The translations under genes were made by a program, and so were the position numbers. The notes beneath the pieces are model-generated. The model ran no database searches, was not told where the DNA came from, and was given only the letters and a program-made list of their open reading frames with translations. Shown here in pieces: positions 17,530 to 25,550 of a stretch of 64,000 nucleotides of DNA (the first letter of the stretch is position 1; each line of letters opens with the position of its first letter). Origin of the DNA: Rhodoferax sp. (GTDB lineage Bacteria; Pseudomonadota; Gammaproteobacteria; Burkholderiales; Burkholderiaceae_C); NCBI GenBank assembly GCA_031291305.1, contig JARLJH010000023.1, positions 62,001 through 126,000 on the forward strand. The letters are read 5' to 3'.

Positions 17530-17626
17530 AATCAGGCCTGTCAGCCATCCATCAGCCAGGGCTTACGGGTAAACCCGGAACTTGCGGATAGACTGCCGCC
17601 TCTGACATCCTCATCACCCTGCCTCC

Positions 17627-18580
17627 ATGACCCGTAACGAATTCGACAACAACCCGCAAGACACCCAGCACAACTCCGCCGAGCGCGCCGCTGCCGCCGC
17701 ACGCAGCACCTGGGTGAGCGTCGGCGTGAACTTGATGCTCTCTGTGGCCCAAATTGTGACCGGTGTGTTGTCCAAGTCACAAGGCCTGATTGCTGACGGT
17801 ATTCACTCCCTGTCAGACCTGGTGGCTGATTTTGTGGTGCTGTTTGCCAACCACCACAGCCAAAAAGACGCGGATGAAGATCATCCCTACGGCCACCAGC
17901 GCTTTGAGACGGCAGCCTCGCTGATCTTAGGCGGCCTGCTGCTGGCTGTGGGCGTAGGCATGTTGCTGTCTGCCGTGGGCAAGCTGAAGAACCCCGAGTC
18001 GATTGCCACGGTGCACATCACGGCCTTGTGGGTTGCCATGGGCGCCCTGACGGCCAAAGAGCTGCTGTTTCGCTACATGTTGGCGGTAGCCAAGCGCGTC
18101 AAAAGCAGCATGCTGGTGGCCAATGCCTGGCATGCGCGCTCGGACGCTGCGTCGTCGCTGGTGGTTGGTGTGGGCATCATTGGCAACCTGGCGGGTTACC
18201 CGATTCTGGACCCGATTGCCGCCGCCATCGTCGGCTTCATGGTGGCCAAAATGGGCTGGAGCTTTGGCTGGGACGCCATGCACGACCTGATGGACCGCGC
18301 CGTGGACGAAGCCGAGGTACAGGCGATCCGCCAAACTATTCAGGACACACCGGGCGTCAGCGGCGTGCATGACGTGCGCACCCGCAAGATGGGCGACATG
18401 ATTGTGGTGGACGCGCATCTAGAGATGCTGGCCACCCTGACGGTGGAGCAGGCGCACGACATCACGGTGGCAGCGCAACAGCGGGTGATGCAGCATCACC
18501 GCGTGCTGCACCTGCTGACCCATGTGGACCCTTACCGCCGCCCGGACCTGGACCACGTGCTCGGTACTGACCAGCCTTGA
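17627..18580 (+). CDS. Cation diffusion facilitator family metal exporter
   Basis: This 317 aa inner-membrane protein exchanges divalent metal for protons. The first helices carry the CDF metal-site motifs: GLIADGIHSLSDLVAD in TM2 and NAWHARSDAASS in TM5. DEDHPYGHQRFE is the conserved loop after TM2. The cytoplasmic C-terminal domain (about 215-310) has GVSGVHDVRTRKMGD and VDAHLEM, typical of the dimerising metal-sensing tail. The substrate (Zn, Fe, Mn or Co/Ni) cannot be decided from motifs alone; the DxxxH plus HxxxD pattern resembles FieF/MamM-type members. Confidence 0.93.
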   Translation: MTRNEFDNNPQDTQHNSAERAAAAARSTWVSVGVNLMLSVAQIVTGVLSKSQGLIADGIHSLSDLVADFVVLFANHHSQKDADEDHPYGHQRFETAASLILGGLLLAVGVGMLLSAVGKLKNPESIATVHITALWVAMGALTAKELLFRYMLAVAKRVKSSMLVANAWHARSDAASSLVVGVGIIGNLAGYPILDPIAAAIVGFMVAKMGWSFGWDAMHDLMDRAVDEAEVQAIRQTIQDTPGVSGVHDVRTRKMGDMIVVDAHLEMLATLTVEQAHDITVAAQQRVMQHHRVLHLLTHVDPYRRPDLDHVLGTDQP

Positions 18581-18637
18581 CGTGAAACAACGGCCGTCGT
18601 CGCCACACATGGCTTTTTGGCCATGCCGATTAGCGCG

Positions 18638-19690
18638 TTAGCGGTTTTCTGCAGCCACGCCCTGCGCCACGTCGGCGGCCAGACACAAATCCTGCCAGGC
18701 ACGTGCCTTGTCCTGGCCGTTGCGCAGCAGGTAGGCGGGCGGGTAGGTCACCACCACCGGCACGCCCTGGTAGTGCCAGACCTGGCCACGCAGCTTGCCC
18801 AGCGGCAATTTCAGGCCTTGCGGATGGTCCTCGCTGAGCAGCACCTGCATGGCCAATCGCCCCATGGCCAGAATGATTTTGGGTTGTACCAGCGCGATTT
18901 CTCGGCGCAGGTAATGCGCACAGGCGGCCAGCGCCTGCGCATCGGGCGCGGTGGGCAAGGCCGGGCGGCATTTGAGGACCAGACTCAGGTAGGCGGCAGT
19001 GCGAGCGGGGTCTGGTCTGGGCGGCGGCGCGTTCCCCAGTGCCTCATCTGGCGCTGCGTCAGCAGCATCGCCAGGCAGGTGGCGCTGGACACCCACCGCC
19101 TTGAGCATGTTGTCCAGCAGCACGCCGGCGTCTTCGACAAACGGTTCACCCGTGCGCTCTTGCGCGTCATCCGGTGGCTCACCCAGCACCAGCCAGTCGG
19201 CGCGCAACAGGTTGCTCGGAGCTGCCAGCACCGGTGCACGTCGCCCCAGACACATGACGCAGGCCTGGCAGGCAGACACGGTCGCCTGCAGCGCGGGCCA
19301 GTCCATGCCTTCGATGCCTGGGGGCAAGGTCGTCACCGCCGTGGGCACCGCAGCGCCGACCACGGGTGGTCTGGCGGCCAGGGGCTGGCGCGCCCGCTGC
19401 GTGGGGCGCTCGGCAGCAACCGGTGGCACCGGCACGGTAGCCGCCTGCGGTGCGCTCTGCCGGGGTATTGCAGGTTCTGAAGAATTTACACGATTTTGGT
19501 CTGTAGCCCTTTCATAATACGGGCTAGTAGTTACATCATCTGTAGCACTCTGTTGGTCGCTGTCAGCCTGCAGGTCGGCCAAAGTTGCCAACGCCAGGGC
19601 GTCATCAGGTGCCGGGTTGTCGGGCCACCAGACGCGCACACCCATCTCGGCCAGCATGGCGCGTTGACGGATATCGAGGTCGAGGCTCAT
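18638..19690 (-). CDS. Uracil-DNA glycosylase superfamily protein with extended N-terminus
   Basis: This 350 aa protein resembles family-4/5-type uracil-DNA glycosylases that remove deaminated cytosine. I start it at ATG 19690; a GTG at 19717 would add nine residues. The C-terminal half (about 140-345) contains CQACVMC (iron-sulphur cysteines), LVLGEPPDDAQERTGEPF, GVLLDNMLKAVG, SLVLKCRPALP and TYPPAYLL. The first 130 residues are low-complexity Ala/Pro/Thr and vary in the family. DNA 19501-19536 inside this segment is a copy of the dispersed palindrome, translated in frame as YYERATDQN. tsaB and rimI lie upstream on the same strand. Confidence 0.88.
   Translation of the reverse strand: MSLDLDIRQRAMLAEMGVRVWWPDNPAPDDALALATLADLQADSDQQSATDDVTTSPYYERATDQNRVNSSEPAIPRQSAPQAATVPVPPVAAERPTQRARQPLAARPPVVGAAVPTAVTTLPPGIEGMDWPALQATVSACQACVMCLGRRAPVLAAPSNLLRADWLVLGEPPDDAQERTGEPFVEDAGVLLDNMLKAVGVQRHLPGDAADAAPDEALGNAPPPRPDPARTAAYLSLVLKCRPALPTAPDAQALAACAHYLRREIALVQPKIILAMGRLAMQVLLSEDHPQGLKLPLGKLRGQVWHYQGVPVVVTYPPAYLLRNGQDKARAWQDLCLAADVAQGVAAENR
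19501..19536. repeat. Dispersed palindrome, copy 2, inside the glycosylase gene
   Basis: The arms tgtagccctttca and tacgggctagtagttaca form an imperfect inverted repeat matching the intergenic copies elsewhere in the window. It is read through in frame within a low-complexity linker of the uracil-DNA glycosylase. Confidence 0.65.
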
Positions 19691-19736
19691 GGCGCGATTC
19701 TCACAGACTGCGGACACTGACAGGGATCACTGATGC

Positions 19737-20207
19737 TCAGTCGAGCTTCAAGCTCATCACCAGCGCATCTTCACGCTGGCCGTGATGAGCCGGGTAGTAT
19801 TGTTTGCGCAGACCCACATAGCGAAAACCGTGCGCCTTGTAAACATGCACCGCTCGGGCGTTACTGGCCCGAGCTTCCAGCCAGACCCATTGCAGCGCCT
19901 GGCCGCGTGCCCACAGCGCCAGCGCCTCCAGCAGCACCTGCGCCCAGCCCTGGCGCTGGTGGGCAGGGGCCACGGCCAGATTGAGCAGATGCGCTTCCTC
20001 AAATCCTTTCATGGCCACAAAATAGCCCAGCAGGGTGTCGCCCGCCATCAGCAATTGCGCCTGGTAACCACCGGCCAAGCAGTCGGCAAAGTGCCGCCGT
20101 TGCCAGGGGTGCGCGTAGGCTTGCTGTTCAATCGCCAGCACCGCGTCCAGATCTGCTTCGCGCATGGGCTCCAAGCGCGCTTCGTTGGGTTGGAGCTGGG
20201 CATTCAT
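19737..20207 (-). CDS. rimI: Ribosomal-protein-alanine N-acetyltransferase RimI
   Basis: This GNAT acetyltransferase of 156 aa acetylates the N-terminal alanine of ribosomal protein S18 in known bacteria. Visible motifs are EQQAYAHPWQRRHF at the N-terminus, LLNLAVAPAHQRQGWAQVLL (acetyl-CoA loop Q/RxxGxG/A) and WLEARASNARAVHVYKAHGF. Start ATG 20207 overlaps the tsaB stop as ATGA; the longer open frame to 20441 lies within tsaB. The tsaB-rimI pair is a common arrangement. Confidence 0.93.
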   Translation of the reverse strand: MNAQLQPNEARLEPMREADLDAVLAIEQQAYAHPWQRRHFADCLAGGYQAQLLMAGDTLLGYFVAMKGFEEAHLLNLAVAPAHQRQGWAQVLLEALALWARGQALQWVWLEARASNARAVHVYKAHGFRYVGLRKQYYPAHHGQREDALVMSLKLD

Positions 20208-20902
20208 GCGGCGGATTTGGCGGCGGCGCGTTCCAACGTGGTTTGCGCCACCTTGTCGCGAATATAGGTGGGTAGCGCCTGCGCCGCTGGCACCGCTGCG
20301 CCCGCCGCCAACAGCGCGGGCGCCAGACGCAGCATGGCCGTGGCCGTGGGAAGCGCCAACACACGCAAACCCGGGCCTTCGGGCAGGCGCGTCCCGTAGG
20401 CGGCAAATACATTGCCGGCCAGCACGCTGCCACCATCCCACGCCAGGTCTTCAGGCTTTACCAGGCTGTAGCCCTTGATTTGCCTCCACAGTCCACTATC
20501 AACAGAGTAGCTTGCGGCATACAGCTCGTCCATGCGGGCGTCCAGCAGGGCGGTCACAACCAGGTGTTCTGCATCGCCCGTTTGGAAGCGCGCCTCTTCA
20601 GCCACGGCCAGCAGCGTGTCAACCGGCAACACCGGAACATTCGCGCCATAAGCCAGCCCCTGGGCCACCGAGCAAGCAGTGCGCAGCCCGGTGAACGAGC
20701 CCGGCCCGGCACCAAACACAATGGCATCCAGCTCTTCAAACCGCAGTCCGGCTTGCGACATCAAACGCTGGATGTCAGGAATCAGATGCGTCGAGCTGTG
20801 CGCACCACCAGCTGCCGTGTGCTGCCAAGGCACAACCACGCCGCGCCGCTGCACGGCGATCGACATCTGTTCGGTGCTGGTGTCAAAGGCCAATAAGTTC
20901 AT
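20204..20902 (-). CDS. tsaB: tRNA threonylcarbamoyladenosine biosynthesis protein TsaB
   Basis: TsaB is the dimerising partner of TsaD in making t6A37 of ANN-decoding tRNAs. The protein has 232 aa from ATG 20902; 51 upstream codons to 21055 look non-coding. The ASKHA fold signature LLAFDTSTEQMSIAV begins the protein, followed by HSSTHLIPDIQRLM and AIVFGAGPGSFTGLRTACSVAQGLAYG, all diagnostic. The middle loop around residues 140-150 (SYSVDSGLWRQIKGYSLV) may contain a degenerate copy of the dispersed palindrome. Confidence 0.94.
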   Translation of the reverse strand: MNLLAFDTSTEQMSIAVQRRGVVVPWQHTAAGGAHSSTHLIPDIQRLMSQAGLRFEELDAIVFGAGPGSFTGLRTACSVAQGLAYGANVPVLPVDTLLAVAEEARFQTGDAEHLVVTALLDARMDELYAASYSVDSGLWRQIKGYSLVKPEDLAWDGGSVLAGNVFAAYGTRLPEGPGLRVLALPTATAMLRLAPALLAAGAAVPAAQALPTYIRDKVAQTTLERAAAKSAA

Positions 20903-21191
20903 AAACAGCAATTTCTGAAAAGACGCAATGTCGAATTTGAAAGGATGCCATACCGCGTTCAAGTTGCCAGATTTGACGATGCACACGCGATATTCACAAT
21001 GGCTAGCAAATTCACTCCATATGTAGTCTGCAGAGCCGATGGCAGGCAACGCCACAATTCATCACGATTGTGACCGGACCAACCCAGTAACCCGTGCCAA
21101 CCACGGTCGATGGCAGTGAGCAGGGTTATGAGCTGCTGCTGGCAGTGGGCTGAATGGATGACGTCCAGGCACGGCCGGAAGTGTCAGGTGC

Positions 21192-22313
21192 TCAACGCTT
21201 GCCCAGCGTCGGGTAATCGGTGTAACCCTTGGCGCCGCCGCCGTAATAGGTGTTGCGATCACCCTCATTGAGACGGCTGCCGTTGCGCAGGCGCTCCACC
21301 AGGTCGGGGTTGGCGATGAACGCACGGCCAAAGGCAACCAGGTCCGCACCTTCCTTGACCGATTGCTCGGCCAGCGCCTTGTCCAGGCCGTTGTTGACCA
21401 TCCAGGCTGCTTTGCCGCCCGCTGCGCGGTAGGCACGGCGTAGGCCAACGTAATCAAACGGGCGCTCAGTCAGTTCACGCGGGCCACCGGTAGCGCCTTC
21501 AATAATGTGCACATAGGCCAGATGGAAGTTAGCCAGTTCACGCACCACGTAGTCAAACAATGGCTGCGGATCGGGGTCGAACGCGTCGTTGGCCGGGGTC
21601 ACGGGTGAGAGGCGGATGCCAACGCGGCCTGCGCCTACGGCGTCGGTCACGGCGCGCACCACTTCCAGCAGGAAGCGCACACGGTTTTCGATGCTGCCAC
21701 CAAAGTCGTCGCGGCGCTGGTTGGAGCCGCTTTTGAGAAACTGGTCGATCAGGTAACCATTGGCGGCGTGGATTTCAACCCCGTCAAACCCCGCCGTTTG
21801 CACCGCATTGCGGGCCGCAGCGGCGTAGGTGTGAACAATATCGGGCAGCTCATAGGCGTGCAGGGCGCGCGGCTCGGAGGTGTCCACAAACACCGGCACA
21901 CCGTCCTGGATCAAGACCGTCTTGGCGTTGGCACGAATCGCTGATGGCGCCACCGGCGCACCGTTGTCCGGCTGAAGGCTGGTGTGCGAAATACGGCCTA
22001 CATGCCAGAGCTGGCAGACGATCTTGCCGCCAGCGGCGTGCACGCTGCTGGTGACGTCTTTCCAGGCCTCGACTTGTGCTTCGGAGTACAGACCCGGCAC
22101 GTCGGCATAGCCCTGGCCTTGCTGACTGATGGCGGTGGCCTCGGTGATGATCAGTCCAGCCGTAGCACGCTGGGCGTAATACTCTGCCATCAAGGCGGTG
22201 GGGATGGCATCGGGCGCACGGTTGCGCGTGAGAGGCGCCATGACGATGCGGTTGGCCAGGTGTAGATCACCCGCAGTCACGGGGTTGAAAAGGGTAGCGG
22301 CAGAGTAGGGCAT
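21192..22313 (-). CDS. nemA: Old Yellow Enzyme family alkene reductase (NemA-like)
   Basis: This FMN-dependent reductase of 373 aa reduces electrophilic alkenes, maleimides or nitro esters with NAD(P)H. The start MPYSAATLF at 22313 fits the family; the open frame to 22391 is longer than homologues. Key features: ANRIVMAPLTRNRA, QLWHVGRISH, the substrate-binding pair H-x-x-N in EIHAANGYLIDQF, SNQRRDDFGGSIENR and the FMN-phosphate loop DLVAFGRAFIANPDL. It is a single gene, separated by 289 bp from tsaB and 136 bp from metW. Neither space contains a convincing gene; a small hairpin CACAAT...ATTGTG lies at 21053-21072. Confidence 0.93.
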   Translation of the reverse strand: MPYSAATLFNPVTAGDLHLANRIVMAPLTRNRAPDAIPTALMAEYYAQRATAGLIITEATAISQQGQGYADVPGLYSEAQVEAWKDVTSSVHAAGGKIVCQLWHVGRISHTSLQPDNGAPVAPSAIRANAKTVLIQDGVPVFVDTSEPRALHAYELPDIVHTYAAAARNAVQTAGFDGVEIHAANGYLIDQFLKSGSNQRRDDFGGSIENRVRFLLEVVRAVTDAVGAGRVGIRLSPVTPANDAFDPDPQPLFDYVVRELANFHLAYVHIIEGATGGPRELTERPFDYVGLRRAYRAAGGKAAWMVNNGLDKALAEQSVKEGADLVAFGRAFIANPDLVERLRNGSRLNEGDRNTYYGGGAKGYTDYPTLGKR

Positions 22314-22449
22314 GACAAATGATCCAAAAAGAGAGGGACAGAAGTTGTACGTGAGGGTCAAAGCGCCAAAAGAAAGGCTTGTGCGCGTCAATGACGCTTA
22401 TTTTGAAACAAGACGGCCAGCGGCGCTAGCGCATCAACCGCCAGAGCGG

Positions 22450-23031
22450 CTAACGCGAGAGCTTGTACACCGAGGTACCCGCCAATAAGTTGGGCGCCAG
22501 ACGTAGCGCCTCGCCATCCTGGATGCCAAAGCTGTCCAGCACTGTCAGGCCGCAGGCACGCGCCAGAATGCCCAGGTCGGCGTGCGTGCCGACGCGGATG
22601 TTGGGGGTGTTGTACCACTGGTAGGGCAGGCGACGCGTCACCGGCATGCGCCCACGCAACACGCTCAGGCGGTTGGGCCAATGGGCAAAGTTGGGAAAGG
22701 CAACGATGCCGATGCGCCCGACGCGCACGGTTTCACGCAGCATGACCTCGGCATTGCGCAGATGTTGCAGGGTGTCGATCTGCAGCACCACGTCAAACGA
22801 GGCGTCTTCAAACATCGACAGGCCCTCATCCAGGTTGAGCTGGATGACGTTGACACCGCGCTGCACACAGGCCAGCACATTGGTGTCAGCCAACTCGATG
22901 CCATAGCCGGTGCAAGCGCGCGTTTTCTGCAGGTGCGCCAGCATGGCGCCGTCGCCGCAGCCAAGATCAAGCACGCGCGAGCCCGGCGGCACCAGTTCGG
23001 CCAACACTTGCTGAATCGATGCGTCGCTCAT
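22450..23031 (-). CDS. metW: Methionine biosynthesis protein MetW
   Basis: This 193 aa SAM-methyltransferase-fold protein is found with MetX in many proteobacteria and is needed for full homoserine acylation activity there. The SAM loop [15 protein letters not shown] is present, followed by YGIELAD and [26 protein letters not shown] and [11 protein letters not shown] are MetW-specific stretches. Its start overlaps the metX stop by 4 bp, giving tight coupling. Confidence 0.95.
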   Translation of the reverse strand: MSDASIQQVLAELVPPGSRVLDLGCGDGAMLAHLQKTRACTGYGIELADTNVLACVQRGVNVIQLNLDEGLSMFEDASFDVVLQIDTLQHLRNAEVMLRETVRVGRIGIVAFPNFAHWPNRLSVLRGRMPVTRRLPYQWYNTPNIRVGTHADLGILARACGLTVLDSFGIQDGEALRLAPNLLAGTSVYKLSR

Positions 23032-24191
23032 GACGGCACCTCCATGCTTTCAAAGTAAGAGCGCACAACGCCCATATAACGGGGGTCATCGAGCAAAAAT
23101 GCATCATGACCATGGGGTGCATCGATCTCGGCATAACTGACGTTGCGCTGGTTGTCGAGCAGCGCCTTGACGATCTCGCGGCTGCGTTTGGGCGAAAAGC
23201 GCCAGTCGGTGGTGAAGCTCACCAGCAGAAACTTGGCGCTGGCGCGGCCCAGCGCCAGACTCAGGTTGCCACCATAGCTGCGCGCCGGGTCAAAGTAGTC
23301 CAGCGCGCGGGTGATCAGCAGGTAGGTGTTGGCGTCAAAGTACTCGGCAAACTTGTCGCCCTGGTAACGCAGGTAGCTCTCGATCTGGAACTCGATGTCT
23401 TGCGTGCTGTACTTGTACTGGCCAGCATCGAGGCTGGCTGAAGCATCCTTGGCTTGTGCCAGCACAGCGTCGCGCAACTGGCGGCCAAACTTCTCGTTCA
23501 TCACGTCATCACTCAGGTAGGTGATGTGGCCAATCATGCGGGCGATGCGCAGGCCGCGCTTGGGGACCGTGCCGTGCCGGTAAAAGTGGCCGCCGTGGAA
23601 ATCCGGGTCGGTAACGATGGCACGCCGCGCCACCTCGTTGAAGGCGATGTTTTCGGCGGTAAGGTTAGGAGCGCTGGCGATCACCACGGCGTGCCGCACG
23701 CGCTCTGGATGTTGTAGCGTCCAACTGAGTGCCTGCATGCCGCCCAGGCTGCCACCCATCACCGCCGCGAGCGTCTGGATGCCCAGCACGTCAAGCAATC
23801 TGGCCTGGGCATTGACCCAGTCTTCGACCGTCATCACCGGAAAATCCGCGCCATACACCTCGCCGGTGTCGGGGTTGATGTGCATCGGCCCGGTGGAGCC
23901 AAAACACGAGCCCAGGTTGTTGACGCCGATGACAAAAAATTTGTTGGTATCAAGCGGCTTGCCCGGCCCAATCATGTTGTCCCACCAGCCTTCGGACTTG
24001 GGCTGGCCGTTGTAGACGCCTGCCACATGGTGCGAGGCGTTGAGCGCGTGGCAGACCAGCACGGCGTTGGATTTGGCGGCGTTGAGGGTGCCGTAGGTCT
24101 CAAAGCTCAAGGCATAGTCGTGCAAGCTGGCGCCGCTTTGCAGCGGCAAGGCGGCCGCGAAATGCATGGACTGGGGGGTAGCAATCAACAT
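23028..24191 (-). CDS. metX: Homoserine O-acyltransferase MetX
   Basis: This alpha/beta hydrolase of 387 aa acylates L-homoserine as the entry to methionine synthesis. I start it at ATG 24191; the open frame reaches 24287 across a terminator-like hairpin, so the extra 32 codons are leader. Catalytic features are the nucleophile elbow [12 protein letters not shown] (S148), an aspartate in the SFTTDWRF region and histidine in [12 protein letters not shown]. Whether acetyl- or succinyl-CoA is used cannot be decided by eye; in betaproteobacteria with metW both occur. The 378-bp upstream gap holds the leader, a promoter candidate and a dispersed repeat. Confidence 0.95.
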   Translation of the reverse strand: MLIATPQSMHFAAALPLQSGASLHDYALSFETYGTLNAAKSNAVLVCHALNASHHVAGVYNGQPKSEGWWDNMIGPGKPLDTNKFFVIGVNNLGSCFGSTGPMHINPDTGEVYGADFPVMTVEDWVNAQARLLDVLGIQTLAAVMGGSLGGMQALSWTLQHPERVRHAVVIASAPNLTAENIAFNEVARRAIVTDPDFHGGHFYRHGTVPKRGLRIARMIGHITYLSDDVMNEKFGRQLRDAVLAQAKDASASLDAGQYKYSTQDIEFQIESYLRYQGDKFAEYFDANTYLLITRALDYFDPARSYGGNLSLALGRASAKFLLVSFTTDWRFSPKRSREIVKALLDNQRNVSYAEIDAPHGHDAFLLDDPRYMGVVRSYFESMEVPS

Positions 24192-24242
24192 AGTCAACTG
24201 GGGGACAGTACTGGCTCGCTGCGGTATGCCCCACAAAACTCC

Positions 24243-24278
24243 AAAAAAACCCGGCATCGCTAGAGGCAAAACCGGGTT
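24243..24278 (-). terminator. Intrinsic terminator hairpin in the metX leader
   Basis: On the minus strand AACCCGG (24278-24272), a 17-nt loop and CCGGGTT (24254-24248) are followed by a run of T to 24243. It lies about 50 bases upstream of the metX start and points toward metX. No minus-strand gene lies just upstream, so it is best read as an attenuator in the metXW leader rather than a terminator of another gene. I could not match the upstream sequence to a known riboswitch. Confidence 0.6.
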
Positions 24279-24339
24279 GGCTGGCATCTTTAGCGGTACT
24301 TGTTACGCGCCCGCAATTCTGTCAAATCGGCGCGTGGCC

Positions 24340-24345
24340 AGTATA
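24340..24345 (-). promoter_or_regulatory. Candidate -10 element of the metXW promoter
   Basis: The minus strand reads TTGCTATACTGG, giving a good extended -10 (TATACT) but no convincing -35 at 17 bp. It would yield a leader of about 140 nt that includes the hairpin at 24243-24278. Confidence 0.35.
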
Positions 24346-24402
24346 GCAACGCCTTTTGTCGGCCTCTTCGCGGCACGCGGTTCACGCCTGGGTTTCTGAG
24401 GT

Positions 24403-24456
24403 TTATATGAAAAATATGCCTCTAGCCCCCGATGAATAAGCGTAACCCGCTATCTT
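24403..24456. repeat. Dispersed palindrome, copy 3
   Basis: The sequence tatgaaaaatatgcctctagcccccgatgaataagcg...ctatcttt matches the intergenic repeat family. It sits in the divergent intergenic region between metX and the lipoprotein gene. Confidence 0.55.
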
Positions 24457-24569
24457 TGGTGTAGCCTGCACAAAATGGCAAGCACCAAGCAGCCTAGGTG
24501 CTATCACACGACTAAGGTAGTATCAGTCGAAAAAAAGACTTCCGTTGGCAATCCATTGATTTCAAAGGG

Positions 24570-25550
24570 ATGGAGCCCATGCACGTTATGGATCTGCGTC
24601 GCCGCCTGCTTCTGGTCAGCGCGGCAAGCCTGTCGCTGGCTGGTTTGAGCGCCTGCCAACGTCCGGAGCCATTGGTGCGCGTTGCGGGCATGTCCTGGGT
24701 GGGTTATGCGCCACTGTATCTGGCCCGCGAGCTGGGCTATCTCAAAAACGCCAATGTCCGTTTGCTGGAACTCACCTCCAGCGCTGCCAGTCTGATGGCG
24801 CTGGCCGCTGGTCAGGTCGAGGCCGCAGCCCTCACGCTTGACGAGTTTTTGGTGGCCCGCGAGGGGCAGCTTGATCTGCGGGTGATCATGGTGTTTGATG
24901 AATCGGCCGGGGCAGATGTGGTGATGGCGCGCCCCAGCATCACCCAGCCAGTGCTGCTGCGTGGTCGGCGTGTCGGGGTGGAAGACACCGCCAACGGCGC
25001 GCTGATGCTCTCGCGCACGCTCGATGTTGCGGGCCTGCGCCCTGAAGATGTCACCAAGGTCCCGATATCCGGCCCCACACAGGTCAGTAGTTACGCCAGC
25101 GGACAGGTCGATGCTGTCGTCTCTTTCGAGCCCTATGCCACGCAGCTGGCCAAGCTTGGGGCGGTGCGCTTGCTGGACAGCCGCCGTTTTCCGGGTGCCA
25201 TCGTGGATGTGCTGGTCGCCAGGTCGTCGGCACTGACCAACTCACCAGGACTGTTCAGGCAACTTCTGGCAGGGTATTTTCAGGCGCTGACCATGTTGCA
25301 GACCGACCCCGCGCAAGCCACGGCCTTGATGACGCCGACCTTGGGCATCAATGCGCAGGAACTCACACAGGCCCTTTTGGGGGTTCACATGATGAACTTA
25401 GCGGACAACCGTGCTTTGCTGGGTGGCGCCTCAGCAGGCTTGCGCCCCATGGCGCAGTCGGTGGCCACATTGATGTTGCGCTCCGGCCTGCTCAGAACCA
25501 ACCCCGGCCTGGACGATATCGCCGATGTGCGCTTCTTGCCCTCTACATGA
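24570..25550 (+). CDS. Periplasmic binding lipoprotein, NMT1/THI5-like
   Basis: This is a substrate-binding protein of about 326 aa. The arginine-rich N-terminus RRRLLLVSAASLSLAGLSAC ends in an LSAC lipobox with lipidated cysteine near residue 29. The mature part begins VRVAGMSWVGYAPLYLARELGY, typical of taurine/nitrate/thiamine-precursor ABC binding proteins. No ABC permease or ATPase is nearby; instead the gene overlaps a membrane GGDEF-EAL protein by 4 bp, so its job is probably sensory. Three in-frame ATGs (24570, 24579, 24588) compete and none has ideal Shine-Dalgarno spacing, so the start is uncertain by up to six codons. Confidence 0.88.
   Translation: MEPMHVMDLRRRLLLVSAASLSLAGLSACQRPEPLVRVAGMSWVGYAPLYLARELGYLKNANVRLLELTSSAASLMALAAGQVEAAALTLDEFLVAREGQLDLRVIMVFDESAGADVVMARPSITQPVLLRGRRVGVEDTANGALMLSRTLDVAGLRPEDVTKVPISGPTQVSSYASGQVDAVVSFEPYATQLAKLGAVRLLDSRRFPGAIVDVLVARSSALTNSPGLFRQLLAGYFQALTMLQTDPAQATALMTPTLGINAQELTQALLGVHMMNLADNRALLGGASAGLRPMAQSVATLMLRSGLLRTNPGLDDIADVRFLPST

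Noticed and set aside
20456-20520. Ninth copy of the dispersed palindrome within tsaB
   Set aside because: Only one arm (ctgtagcccttgat) is convincing; the other is too degenerate to list as a feature.
24243-24345. Known SAM riboswitch in the metX leader
   Set aside because: I could not align the leader to the conserved core of any SAM class; only the terminator and -10 are supported.
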